NCBI GenBank assembly: GCA_948466265.1
Contig: CAOJZU010000011.1
Coordinates: 1-54,974 of the forward strand
Source: an uncultured Clostridium sp.
GTDB lineage: Bacteria > Bacillota_A > Clostridia > TANB77 > CAG-508
DNA length: 54,974 nucleotides
Direction: 5' to 3'
A program made the position numbers and the translations under genes. Positions 1-12,695 of the stretch are shown piece after piece (the stretch's first letter is position 1; the number at the start of each line of letters is the position of its first letter). Under the pieces are notes generated by a model. It was not told the origin of the DNA, did no database searches, and worked only from the letters and a program-made list of their open reading frames with translations.

Positions 1-89
1 TCAAGGGTTATAGCGTTTGGTTTTGATTTTTTCACTTTTTTGGTTTCCTTTTCTTTTTCCTTTTTTGCTATTTTTCTTATTGCATTTTT

Positions 90-118
90 ATCTTACATTT
101 ATTTTTTATCTTTGTCAA
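90..118 (-). promoter_or_regulatory. Sigma-A-type promoter, leftward
   Basis: On the minus strand TTGACA (113-118) and TAAGAT (90-95) are separated by 17 bp. It lies downstream of trmB and would drive a gene beyond the left edge. No gene is visible in 1-131. Confidence 0.55.
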
Positions 119-131
119 GTGTATTTTTTAT

Positions 132-791
132 TTAATTATACCTTGCAATTAATGCTTTTATCTTTTTTCCTTCTTCTTTATACATTTTTTCGTGTTCTGT
201 TTCTATGTTTTCTTCAAATATATTTTCTTCATTTAAATTGAAAGTTTTTGATATTATTTTAAATCCCGCTTCCTCAAAATATTTTATGCTATCTTCAAAC
301 AGCCCATTGTCATCTGTTTTAAAATATATTTCTCCTTCCTGTTTTAGAAATTCTTTATAACTTTCTAGCTGTTTGGGATATGTTAGTCTTTTTTTCTTGT
401 GTTTTGGTTTTGGCCATGGATTACAAAAGTTTATATATATTCTATCTACTGTGTCTTCTTTTGACATGAAAAGTAGTATTCTTTCTATATCATGCCTTGT
501 TATAATTATATTGTCTATATTTTCATTCACCTCTTTAAATGCACTTTCTATATTTCTTTTACAAAGTCCAAGCATTGCATCTACTAAATCTACTGCTATG
601 TAATTTATATCTTTATTTTTTACTGCCAGTTTTGAAATAAATGAACCTTTTCCACAGCCTAATTCCATATGTATAGGTGCTTTTCGTTTAAAAGTTTCAT
701 TCCATTTTCCTTTATAATCTTTTGGGTTATCAATATAGAATTTGCAAGCTTCTAACTCTGGTCTTGCCCATTTTTTGTATCTTATACGCAT
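132..791 (-). CDS. trmB: tRNA (guanine-N7-)-methyltransferase TrmB
   Basis: Makes 7-methylguanosine at position 46 of tRNA using S-adenosylmethionine. The 219-residue protein has the SAM-binding motif MELGCGKGSF near residue 42, the INFCNPWPKPKHKKKR catalytic segment near residue 120 and the TDDNGLFEDS motif toward the C-terminus, all standard for the family at normal length. The start ATG has a GAGGAT ribosome site six bases upstream. It is the last gene of the leftward block, 95 bp after purL. It contains no in-frame CGG and needs no shift; its only CGG string is inside GCG GGA and is out of phase. Confidence 0.93.
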   Translation of the reverse strand: MRIRYKKWARPELEACKFYIDNPKDYKGKWNETFKRKAPIHMELGCGKGSFISKLAVKNKDINYIAVDLVDAMLGLCKRNIESAFKEVNENIDNIIITRHDIERILLFMSKEDTVDRIYINFCNPWPKPKHKKKRLTYPKQLESYKEFLKQEGEIYFKTDDNGLFEDSIKYFEEAGFKIISKTFNLNEENIFEENIETEHEKMYKEEGKKIKALIARYN

Positions 792-829
792 GTTATATCC
801 TCGTTTCTTTGTTTTATTTTAAATGTATC

Positions 830-863
830 AAATGGGGCAGGTTTGCAAAAACCTGTCCCATTT
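830..863. repeat. Perfect 15-bp hairpin between purL and trmB
   Basis: Arms 830-844 and 849-863 are near-perfect complements around a four-base loop (AAATGGGGCAGGTTT against AAACCTGTCCCATTT, one G-T pair). No clean T-run follows on either strand, so a terminator is possible but a REP-like or RNA-processing hairpin is as likely. Confidence 0.5.
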
Positions 864-886
864 ACACAATATCTAACCTTTATATT

Positions 887-3800
887 CTAACTATAATATT
901 CTACTCCTGATTCGAATATTTTTTGGTTAGGGTTTCCTGGAACATTTTTTATAACTCCAGTATAAGATCTTTCTGAGTGTCCCATCTTTCCAAGTATTCT
1001 TCCATCTTTGCTTGTTATTCCTTCTATAGCTAAACTTGAACCGTTTGGATTATACATTATATCATATGTTGCATTCCCCTCTAAATCTACATATTGGGTA
1101 GCTATTTGTCCGTTTTCTTTTAGTTCTTCTAATACACTTTCGTTTGCTACAAATCTTCCTTCTCCATGTGATATTGGTATAACAAATTCCTGACCCAAAT
1201 CTACCTTATTAAACCAAGGAGATATCTTAGATACTACCTTTGTTGTTACAAGTTTTGATTGGTGTCTTGCTATTTCATTAAATGTAAGTGTTGGCATATC
1301 AGGTTTCATATCTATAATTTCACCATAAGGCAATAGCCCAAGTTTTACTAATGCTTGGAACCCATTACAAATACCGAAGCATTAACCCATCTTTTTCATA
1401 CAAGTGCTTATGTATCAATTCTTTTAGTTTTGGATTTCTAAATACAGAAGCTATAAACTTTCCTGATCCATCTGGTTCGTCTCCTGCACTAAATCCTCCT
1501 GGCAACATTATAATTTGTGCTTCTTCTATTTGTTTTGCAAATGCATTTATTGAGTATTCTATGTCATTTTCTTTTAAATTTCTAAATACTTCTATCCTTG
1601 GGTCTCCCCCTACATCCTCAAATGCTTTTGCCAAGTCATATTCGCAGTTTGTTCCAGGAAATACTGGTATAAATATTCTAGGTTTTGCAAATTTTGCTTT
1701 AGCTGTTATGTTACATTTTTTATCACTTAAAACATTTACTGGCTTTTCTTTCTTTACATTTACTTTTGTAGGGAATACTTTCTCAAGTGGTTCTTCCCAT
1801 ATTTTTACTAATTCATCTATATTCAGTTTAACATCTTTAATAGTTATTTCTTCTTGTTCTTTTGTTCTACCTAAAACTTCTAATTTTGAATTTGATACAT
1901 CATCTAGCATTTCTAATACAAATGTGCCATACATTGGTTTAAATACATCTATGTCTTTTTCAAAATCAAATCCTATCTTGTTTCCAAATGTCATTTTTGT
2001 AATAGTTTCTGAAAGTCCGCCATCTCTTACTGTCATACATGACAATACTTTACCTTTATTAATTAAATCATGTATTATTTCATAGTTTTCTTTTAAATCT
2101 TCAAAATCTGGTAAATAGTTCTCGTCTGTTTTTGTTTTTAAAATACATACTTTTGATCCTGACTTTTTGAATTCTGCTGATACAACTTTTTTTGTATCTA
2201 CTGTTCCAACGCAGAATGATACAAGTGTTGGTGGTACATCTAGCTCATTATATGAACCTGACATACTATCTTTTCCTCCAATTGCTGCAATTTTTAATTT
2301 TTCTTGTATGTAATATGCTCCAAGTAATGCTGAAAAAGGTTTTCCCCATCTTGAAGAATCATCTCTTAGTCTTTCAAAATACTCTTGAAGTGTAAGCCAT
2401 GCTTTCTTATAGTCTCCACCAATTGCTACATATTTTGATACTGATTCCAAGATAGCATATACTGCTCCATGAAATGGACTCCACACTGCAATTTTAGGAT
2501 TATATCCATATGTCATTATAGTTCCTGTATTTGTATATCCGATGAACTGTTGGAATTCTAGCACACATTCCTTCCTCTGGTGTTAACTGATGTTTTCCAC
2601 CAAATGGCATAAGTACTGTTCCTGCTCCAATTGTACTGTCAAATCTTTCTACTAGTCCTTTTTGCGAGCAAATATTTAAATCTCCTATTTTATCTTTCCA
2701 AGTTTTTTCTATATTGCTTGTTTTTATTTCTTTATTAAAATAACTATTTGTAAAATCTGGTTTATCTACCTTTATATTTGCGACTTTTACATCTCCATTT
2801 GTATCCAAAAATTCACGGCTAAGGTTTACTATAAGTTTTCCTCTCCAGTACATCTTCACTCTTTTTTCTTCTGTAACATTTGCTACAACTGTTGTCTCTA
2901 AATTTTCTTTTTCTGCTAGGCTTTGGAATTTTTCTGCGTCTTCTTTTCTTACAACAACTGCCATTCTTTCTTGTGATTCTGAAATTGCAAGTTCTGTTCC
3001 GTCAAGTCCTTCATATTTCTTTGGAACTTTATCTAAGTTTATTTCCAATCCATCTGCAAGCTCTCCAATTGCAACTGAAACTCCTCCTGCTCCAAAATCG
3101 TTACATCTTTTTATGAGTTTTGTAACTTCACTATTTCTAAATAATCTTTGTATTTTTCTTTCTTCTGGTGCATTTCCTTTTTGAACTTCTGCTCCACATG
3201 TATCTAGCGATTTACTTGTATGAGCTTTTGAAGAACCCGTTGCTCCTCCACATCCATCACGTCCTGTTCTTCCACCTAATAGTATTACTACATCTCCTGG
3301 CTCTGGTCTTTCTCTAACTACATTTTCACTTGGTGCTGCTCCAACTAGTGCTCCTATTTCTAATCTCTTTGCTACATATCCTGGATGATATATTTCTGCA
3401 ACTTGTCCGGGTTGCAAGCCCTATTTGATTTCCATATGAACTATATCCCCTTGCTGCTTCATTTGTGAGCTTTCTTTGTGGCAACTTGTTTGGCATTGTT
3501 TCAGAAACTGGAAGCCTAGGATCTCCACATCCTGTTACTCTCATTGCTTGATATACATACACTCTTCCTGAAAGTGGATCACGAATTGCTCCACCAAGGC
3601 ATGTTGCAGCTCCACCAAATGGCTCTATTTCTGTTGGATGGTTATGTGTTTCGTTTTTAAACATTATTAAATAATCTTCTTTTTTACCATCTACTTCAAT
3701 TTCAGCTTTTATGCTACATGCATTTATTTCTTCTGACTCGTCAAGTTCTTTTAAAACACCTTGTTTTTTCAATTCTTTAACTGCAATAGTTGCTATATCC

Positions 3801-4609
3801 ATTAAGCATATATCTTTTGCTTTTTTATTTTCATATACATATTCTCTTGATTTCTTATAATCTTTAAATATTTTTTCTAATAAATCCCATTTTATATCTA
3901 TTACTTCAAATTTTGTCATAAATGTTGTATGTCTACAATGGTCTGACCAGTATGTATCTATCATTTTCATTTCTGTCATTGTAGGATCTCTTTTTTCTTC
4001 GTCTCTAAAATACCTTTGACAGAATTTTAGGTCGTCTATATCCATTGCAAATCCATATTTTTCGTAGAATTCTTTTACGTTTTCATCTTTCATTCCTATA
4101 AATCCTTCTACGATTTTTACATCTTCTGGCTCTTCTTTTATATTTTCTAATGTTTCATGTTTTTCTAATGTACATTCTCTTGAATCTACTGAATTTATTA
4201 CATATTTTTTTATTTCTTCTATTTCTTTATCTGTTAGATTTCCAGTTAGCACATATATCTTTGCTGATTTTGTATTAAGCTTTTTACCGCCTGATATTAT
4301 TTGCAAACATTCAGCAAGTGAATTCGCTCTTTGGTCAAATTGTCCTGGTAAAAATTCTACTCCAAATATGACTTCTTCTGGTTTTTTATTATATTCTTCT
4401 TCATAGCAAACATCTACTTGTGGCTCTGAAAATATAGTATTTTTTGCTTCTTCGAATATTTTATCACTTATTCCTTCAACGTCATATCTATTAAGTATTT
4501 TTAAACATCTCAAATTTTTAAGTCCTAAGTTTTCTATTAAATCATTTAATAGCTCTTTTGCTTCTACATCAAAACCATCTTTTTTTTGTACAAAAATTCT
4601 TTTTACCAT
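887..4609 (-). CDS. purL: Phosphoribosylformylglycinamidine synthase, single chain (3 shift sites)
   Basis: Converts FGAR to FGAM in purine synthesis, using glutamine and ATP. Read with +1 steps at CGG 3407, 2539 and 1374 it gives 1239 residues, the normal length of the large single-chain enzyme. The joints restore LATGQVAEIYHPGY, then ARIPTVHGYTNTGTIMTYG, then LMLGICNGFQALVKLG. The last site (CTT CGGT) is only three codons before the amidotransferase nucleophile cysteine. ATG start with AGGAGG upstream, overlapping the end of the WG-protein gene region (7 bp gap). Without the shifts there would be three truncated fragments, none containing both the FGAM synthase and the glutaminase domain. 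Confidence 0.93.
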
Positions 4610-4616
4610 TTTAATT

Positions 4617-6381
4617 TTATTCCTCCTCTTCTGAATTAGCTATTTTATCTAAGTAATATATTTCATTATTTTCTTTATATGCTCTATAATATTTTCCTAA
4701 AAATTCAGGGCTTTCTATACTCTCATCGAATTCAAATTTGCATTCTACTAAAACATTTCCATCTTCATTGATTACTCCCCATTTGTTATTTTTTCTTATT
4801 CCTGCAAATCCAAACCTATTAAATTCTGTTGCAAAGTCATATTCTGCCTGAACTTTTGTATTTCCTATACTATCTTTAAATCCCCATTTGTTATCTTCTT
4901 GAAATGCAAACAGTTTGTTATCTGTTAATACTTCCTTTGCTGTTTTTACTTCTCCATTGTTATCTATAAATACTGCTTCTTTTTCATTGTATAGTTCTAT
5001 ATAATCATCTGACATTATAATTTTAGCATTTGTAAGTTCTTTTAGTTTCTCTAACTTTTCAGAATATATTGTCGTCACTTCTTCTTCTGCATCTAAATTA
5101 GTAGCTTTTAAAAGCTTTTTATCTCCTATTTTACTTAAAATATCATATCCAAATTCGATAATAACTTTTCCGTTTTTATCAATTACTCCGAAGTCCCTCT
5201 CCTTCTTTATACGCAACAAAATATCCATCAAATGCATAGTCTATATACAGATAACTATTTGGAACAATTACTTTTTTATCTTTATCTACTATTCCATATA
5301 AAGGATTTTGGTCAGTTGTTATGTATAAATCAAGGTCATTTACCTTTTTCATTCCTGTAAGTCCACTTGTTATTTTCTCACCTTTTTCGTTAAATGTTTC
5401 ATCTTTTTCATAGCCTTTTGCTGATATATATGTTCCATTAAATCTAACTGATTTATATTCTAAAGGAATTATGCTTTCTCCGATTTAAATCTATTACTCC
5501 ATATTTTTCGCTTCTCTGTACTGCAAGTAATTTTGTATCTGAATTATATGTTATTGATTGATATTTAAAATCCACTTGCTCTTTCTTGTTTTTAGTAACT
5601 CCATATTGTCCATTTTTCGATGCAATTAAATATATGTCTTTTCCTTCAATATCTAATATTCTACTTATTCCTGTATAGTCTGTATCTAATACTTTTTTCC
5701 AGTTCGAATTTATATATCCATATCTATACCCATCTTCTGTTTTTATTTTCACTATATATCCTGTTTCTTTGTATCCGTTTTTATAGTATTTATCCCCTTC
5801 AATTTCTTCATATTCAAAAGATATTAGCTTTTTTCCTTTATTATTAATAGCTCCATATTTTCCGATCTTTTTTAGCTAGTATTTCTCCTTCTTTATATTT
5901 TATAGAAGATATTTCTTCATATATTGGTTTAGTTATAACTTTTCCATCATAGTTTATTAATCCATATTTCCCGGTTTTCCTCATATTTTAATACACTTTT
6001 TTCATAAGGCCAAGGAGAAGTATTCCCACTCGTTTCTATTGCTTCTACATTTTTAAATTCTCCAAATATTTTTTCATTATTTTGGTTTAATATATCTGTT
6101 TTTCCATCAGATTTCTTGCATATAAAAACTGCTTTAGTTGGATTTGGTATTGTTATTTCTGTATACTCATTTTTAACAATTATTTTGCCTTCTTCATCTA
6201 TAACACCATATTTCCCTTCTGTGTATACTGCAAAATATTTATATTCTTTTTCTGATATTTCTTCTATTTCATAGTTTTTATTTGCTGATGTTACCATTCC
6301 TACTACAAAAAATATTCCAAAAGCTAACACTAAAATTAAAATTATTGCAATTGCTACTTTTTTTAAATCAATATCTCCCAT
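4617..6381 (-). CDS. Membrane-anchored WG-repeat protein (4 shift sites)
   Basis: About 586 residues when read through CGG at 5971, 5862, 5480 and 5188. Residues 7-31 form one hydrophobic N-terminal segment; the rest carries repeated WG/KWG beta-repeat units such as KYGVIDEEGK, KWGFKDSIGN and KWGVINEDGN. The protein is predicted to be anchored with its repeats outside. Function is unknown; WG repeats are common in Clostridia. The shift at 5971 is one of only two CGGG sites in the window (AAC CGGG AAA restores NGKYGLINYDGK). Repeats give an internal check: each joint re-creates the repeat consensus. It lies between PPIase and purL in the long block. Confidence 0.85.
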
Positions 6382-6420
6382 AATTTCTTATTTTCCTTTC
6401 CAAATCAACTATTCTTCAAA

Positions 6421-6450
6421 TATAAGGCGGTAGCTAAGCTCCGCCTTATA
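6421..6450 (-). terminator. 10-bp inverted repeat after the PPIase gene
   Basis: Arms TATAAGGCGG and CCGCCTTATA are perfect complements around a 10-base loop, between the PPIase stop and the WG-protein start. The following T-run is weak, so termination may be partial. Confidence 0.5.
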
Positions 6451-6458
6451 TTTATCTA

Positions 6459-7236
6459 TTACATTCCGTAATATTTTTTCATGTACCATGCTGAATAATC
6501 AAAAGCCTCTTGAACTTCTGGTTTTCCATAATCTACACCTTTTGTATCAACTCTTATTTCTGATATCTTAACATCTTCCTTAGGTTTTGATGTAGGTGTT
6601 TCTTCTCCTGTTTCTTCATTTTTATTTACCCCAAGTTCGACTTTAGATATCTTATCTACTGTATCCATTCCACTTATCACTTTTCCAAAGCCAGCATATT
6701 CTCCATTTAAGTTTGGTGTATCACTTAAAGTTATATAAAATTGACTTCCAGCTGAGTTATATCCTTCTTTTAACAAATCTGATCCATAACTAGATCTAGC
6801 CATTGAGATAACTCCTCTTTCATGTTTAAGTTTATTTTTATAACCATTTTTCATAAACTCTCCGGTTTATAGAATACTTTTTATCTGCATCTGATCCTTT
6901 TTCTATGCTAGAATCAATTGCACTTAAAGTAGGCCATCCGCTTCCTGTGCCTTCTGGGTCACCACCTTGGATTACGAAATCTTTTTCTATTCTATGAATT
7001 ATAAGTCCATCATAAAATCCTCCATTTGAAAGTGCTATAAAGTTTTTAACTGTATTCAATGCTTGATCTGGATATAATTCAACTATTACTGGTTCCTCAT
7101 ACCCTTCAAATTTAATTGTTGCAATTGGATTATCTATTTTTGTCGTAGCATTTCCAACAACTCCAAATACTACTAGTCCTATAAGCACTATTGTAGCCAT
7201 TATTGATATAATCATAATAATTTGCTTTTTATTCAT
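6459..7236 (-). CDS. Cyclophilin-type peptidyl-prolyl isomerase, membrane anchored (1 shift site)
   Basis: Extracytoplasmic protein-folding isomerase. One N-terminal membrane segment precedes a cyclophilin domain with [14 protein letters not shown] and SAGSQFYI motifs. The +1 step at CGG 6862 (AAC CGGA) joins the halves as [20 protein letters not shown] chose the ATG at 7236 over the TTG at 7248 because AAAGGA overlaps the TTG; the ATG is about 12 bases downstream. The C-terminus ends KKYYGM. Neighbours are a prepilin-like gene upstream and the WG protein downstream on the same strand. Confidence 0.9.
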
Positions 7237-7264
7237 TTTAAGTTTCAATCCTTTCTATATTTAC

Positions 7265-7781
7265 TTATTTCATTTGGTCTAATGTGTGATATGGTACATC
7301 ATCATATATTTTTCCTTGAACACTAATTACTTCTCTTGTTTCAAAATTGATAATTACTTCTTTTTGCTTAGAACTTTTTATATCTAAATCAGTTTCTAAG
7401 TCATTATTTGTAAAATATCTATAACAGCTATAATGTCCTTCACCATTTACATAGTATTTTGGATCAGTTAAAATTCCTGATTTAGAATAATCTATACCAA
7501 ACTCTTTTAAAAGTTCTATTGCTTCTGTTGATGCAGCTTTCATATCAAATCCTAGAGGCTGACCGATTTAATTCTACAAAGTTTGGATTTCCTGCAACTT
7601 TCATTTTTTCATGAATTGTGTCTACTCTACCTTGTATTTGCTGAAGTTCATATGAAAAGTTTTGAAATTCTACTTCTTTAACTGAACCGCCACCAGATTG
7701 TATTGCTACAGATACTAATATTACCATTAATAATATTGTAACTATTAATGTTATTAGTGTTATTCCTTTTTCATTTTTCAA
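7265..7781 (-). CDS. Type IV prepilin-like protein (1 shift site)
   Basis: Short basic leader followed by EKGITLITLIVTILLMVILV, the class III prepilin signal (G at the cleavage point, hydrophobic helix after it). The second half joins in frame at CGG 7563 (AAT CGGT, restoring ELNGQPLGFDMKAAS) and gives about 171 residues. A TTG start at 7781 is preferred: AGGAGG lies eight bases upstream, while the TTG at 7787 is too close. Probable minor pseudopilin or exported protein; no pilus assembly genes are nearby. A second prepilin-like gene sits at 39.1-39.5 kb. Confidence 0.75.
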
Positions 7782-7827
7782 GGTCAAATCCTCCTCTTTA
7801 GTTATTTATAGCTTCTTCATTTGATTC

Positions 7828-9197
7828 TTATATTAAACCGTACTTCTTTCATTGCCTCTTTAATGTTTCTAACACCTATTATATCTAATTTTAGTTTTTC
7901 TTTCAATAGTTTTTTATTATTTTCTGGAATTATGCATCTTTTAAATCCTAACCTTTCTGCTTCCTTAATCATTTTATCTATTCCAGACACTCTTCTAACT
8001 TCTCCCGTAAGTCCGTACCTCTCCAACCACTATAATTCCATCCTGTATTGGTTTGTTTTTAAAACTTGAGCATATACTTAAAATTATACCAAGATCTATA
8101 CTTGGTTCATTAATTCTAATTCCTCCGAACAACATTAAGGTAAGCATCTTGATTTGAAAGAACTATTCCTGCTCTTTTTTCTATGACTGCCATTAATATA
8201 TTTAGCCTGTTATAGTCTATACCATTTGCTGTTCTTCTTGGAAATCCAAATACTGTTCCGGGTTGTAAGTGCTTGAAGTTCTACAAAAAGTGGCCTTGTT
8301 CCTTCTAGAGTTCCAACTATTACAGAACCTGCAGGAGCTTCATTTCTTTCTGATATAAGTATGTCTGAAGGATTTTCTATTTCGTTCATTCCTTCTTCTC
8401 TCATTTCAAACATTCCTATTTCATTTGTTGAACCAAATCTATTTTTTACTCCCCTTAAAATCCTATATGCAAAATACCTTTCTCCTTCTAAGTATAGTAC
8501 CACATCTACCATATGTTCTAATACTCTTGGTCCTGCTATGTTTCCGGTCTTTTGTTACATGCCCAATTAGAATTGTTGTAACTCCCTTTTCCTTGCACAT
8601 TCTCATTATTCTTGCTGTTATTTCTCTAAGCTGGCTTGTACTTCCGCGGGAGTGAATCTACTTTATCTGAATATATTGTTTGAATAGAGTCTACTATTAC
8701 AAGCTTTGGTTTTCTTTTTTCTATTTCTGCTTCAACTAAATCTATATCTGTTTCACCTAAAAATAATATATTGTTTCTTCTAATTCCTAACCTATCTGCT
8801 CTTATTTTTATTTGCTCTGCTGATTCTTCTCCTGAAATATATAGTACAGTTTCATCTGTTTGTACTTTATCACATATTTGGAGAATTAATGTAGACTTTC
8901 CGAATTCCTGGTTCTCCACCGAGAAGGACTAATGAGCCATCTACCAATCCTCCTCCGAAGTACTCTATCTAATTCTAAAAAACCTGTTGATAACCTATTA
9001 ATTTCTTTTGAAGTTATATCTTTTAGGCTAATTGGTTCTTGTATTTGTTTGTTTTGTCTTTTATTTTCTATTTCCTTTGTTTCTAGCTTTTGTTCAAAAA
9101 ACGAGTTCCATTCGTTACATGCTGGACATTTTCCAAGCCATTTTCCTGATTCATATCCACAATTATTACAAACAAATACTGACTTTGCTTTTGCCAA
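7828..9197 (-). CDS. radA: DNA repair protein RadA (8 shift sites)
   Basis: RecA-like branch-migration ATPase. Reading through CGG at 8955, 8900, 8644, 8544, 8258, 8125, 8013 and 7838 gives 453 residues, the normal RadA length. Domains: zinc finger with paired CxxC at residues 9-27, Walker A GGEPGIGKST (a shift falls inside it, ATT CGGA AAG), KNRFGSTNE RadA motif, and the Lon-like C-terminal domain with [12 protein letters not shown]. The final site (GTA CGGT) is three codons before the stop, giving KEVGLI; staying in frame would only add a few residues. Highest shift density of any long gene here. Confidence 0.95.
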
Positions 9198-9212
9198 TGT
9201 TTTTGCTCCTTT

Positions 9213-11588
9213 CTAACTTCTAAGTGTTGCTCCAAATTCTTTAGATGTAGCATCTACAATTTTATCAAGTAATGGATTTATCTCTTCATCTGTAAGAGTT
9301 CTATCAGATGCACCAAATGTCAAAGAATATGCTATACTCTTCTTTCCTTCTTCTATACCAATTCCCTCATATACATCAAATACTTCTATATTAGATAAGT
9401 TGCTTCCTGATACTTTTTTTATAACTTTCATTACATCTTCAGCTTGAGTATCTTTATCTAAAACAAGTGCAATATCTTTCTTTATACTTGGGAATTTTGA
9501 TATTTCTCTATATTTAGGTTTCCCTGTAGGTATTGCAAGCAACTTATCAAGATTAACTTCCAATACAAATACATTCTCTCCTACAATGCTTGGATGAAGT
9601 TTTCCTAAAATTCCAATGTTTTTTCCGATTTACTATTATATCTGCCGTTTGACCTGGGTGAAATTCTTTTGGAAGTACTTTTGGACGTATAAAACTGTAT
9701 CTATTTTCAAACCCAAGACTTATTAAAAGTTCTTCAATCACTCCTTTAGCCATAAAGAAATCTACATTTTCTTTTTTGTTTATTCCTGTATAAAATTCCC
9801 CTGACATAAGTGCTGAAAGCTTTAGGTCCTCTCCATATTGATCACCTTTTTTATAGAATCCTTTTCCAATTTCAAATATTGATATATCTTTGTTTCCATG
9901 TGCTACATTGTATTCATATATTTTAAATAGTGATGTGATCAAGGTATATCTTAGAGTATTTCTCTCTTCACTCATTGGGTCTAAAAGTTTTACTTCTTCA
10001 AATTCATCTGTTACAAAATTTTTTACCTCTTTATCGTTTATCAAAATATATGATAAAGTCTCATTTAAGCCGAAGAGCTATCATTTTATTTCTTATGCTT
10101 CTTAGATTTGTATTAAATTTACCAGGCATAGTCGGAAGTTTTGGAAGCTTTCCTTCTATATTGTTTACTCCATAAATACGTCCTACTTCTTCTATTAAAT
10201 CTTCTTCAATTTCTATATCTATTCTTCTTGTTGGTACTATAACTTCTACCCTTTCTCCTTTTGATACTGCTTCAAAACCCAATCTTTCAAATATAGCAAT
10301 TGTTTCTCCTAAAGATATATTTGAACCTAAAATTCTATTTATCTTTTCTAGTGTAATAGATATTTTCTTAGGCTCTTTATTCTCTTTATCATAAATGCAA
10401 GTTCCAGATAATACTTTTGCATTTGCATATTTTTCAAGTAGTGTGCAAGCTCTTTCAATAGCCATATACGTTCTATTTGGGTCTAAACCTTTTTCGAAAC
10501 GGTTACTTGCTTCACTTCTTATAATCTTTTTAGATGTAAGTCTTACTTTAACTCCATCAAATATTGCAGCTTCTATTATTACATTTTTTGTGTTTTCTTC
10601 AATTTCAGTGTCAAGTCCACCCATAACTCCTGCAAGTCCTATCGGCCTTTTACCATCTGAAATTACTATATCGTCTTTTGATAACTCTCTATCTATACCA
10701 TCCAATGTAGTTAGTTTTTCTTTATTTTCTGCCATTCTAACTTCAATTTTTCCGATTTAGTCTGTCAGCATCATAAAAATGTAAAGGCTGACCTGTCTCT
10801 AGCATTACATAGTTACTTATATCTACAACATTATTTATTGGTCTAATGCCAGATGCAAGTAGTCTATTCTTTATGAAGTCTGGGCTTTCTTTTATCTCTA
10901 CATCTAAAACTTTTTTTGCTAAGAAAAGTTTGCAATTATCTGTTTTAATATCTAATTTAAAGCTATCATTTATATTTTCTTTTTCTTCTTTATGTGATAA
11001 ATCAATACTTTTAATTTTTTTATCGTATAAAGCTCCTATTTCATATGCCATTCCAAGTATGCTTAAAAGATCTCCCCTATTTGCTGTTAGCTCAAAATCT
11101 ATTATTTCATCATCAAGTCCCATATATTTTATAGGGTCTAAGCCGAGGTTTTGCATCTTCTGGAAGTACATGTATTCCTTTCTTATCATCTTCACTTTGG
11201 AATTTACTATCTATTCCAATTTCAGATAAAGAGCAAATCATACCATTTGATTCTTCGCCTCTTATCATTCCTTTTTTTATTTTTATTCCACCTGGAAGTT
11301 CTGCCCCATCTAACGCAACAATTACCTTTTGACCCTTCTTAACATTTGGTGCACCGCATACAATTTTTAACATGTCTTTTCCGTATATCTACTGTGCATA
11401 TATGTAAATGGTCTGAATCTGGATGCATTTCACAAGTTTTTACTTCTCCGAATAACAAGTTTTGTAGCTTCTACTAGTTTTTTCGCTTCATCATATTCAT
11501 TACCAATTCCTGTCATATCTTCTGCAAGAGCTTTTATATCTACATCAACATCGACATAGTCTTTTACAAAGTTTTTACTTAATATCAT
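9213..11588 (-). CDS. pheT: Phenylalanyl-tRNA synthetase beta subunit (6 shift sites)
   Basis: Beta chain of the alpha2-beta2 enzyme charging tRNA-Phe. Steps at CGG 11458, 11381, 11143, 10752, 10070 and 9625 give 789 residues, family-typical. The N-terminal tRNA-binding EMAP-like domain reads GEVKTCEMHPDSDHLH then IGKDMLKIVCGAPN; B3/B4 follows with NRFEKGLDP; the ferredoxin-fold anticodon domain ends the protein. Two sites are CGGC (11143, 10070). ATG start with AAGGAG upstream. It lies 61 bp after pheS and 16 bp before radA. Confidence 0.94.
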
Positions 11589-11649
11589 TTTTATTAACTT
11601 CTCCTTGTTTAATATAAATTCTTAATTCTTATCTCTCTTTTCATAAGAA

Positions 11650-12681
<1,032 letters not shown>

Positions 12682-12695
12682 AGTCTTTTTCCCCT

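Noticed and set aside
1351..2085. 244-codon plus-strand ORF opposite purL, and similar long antisense ORFs (17529-17933, 48717-49244, 19652-20137)
   Set aside because: Serine/phenylalanine-rich shadows of minus-strand genes with no ribosome sites or recognisable domains.
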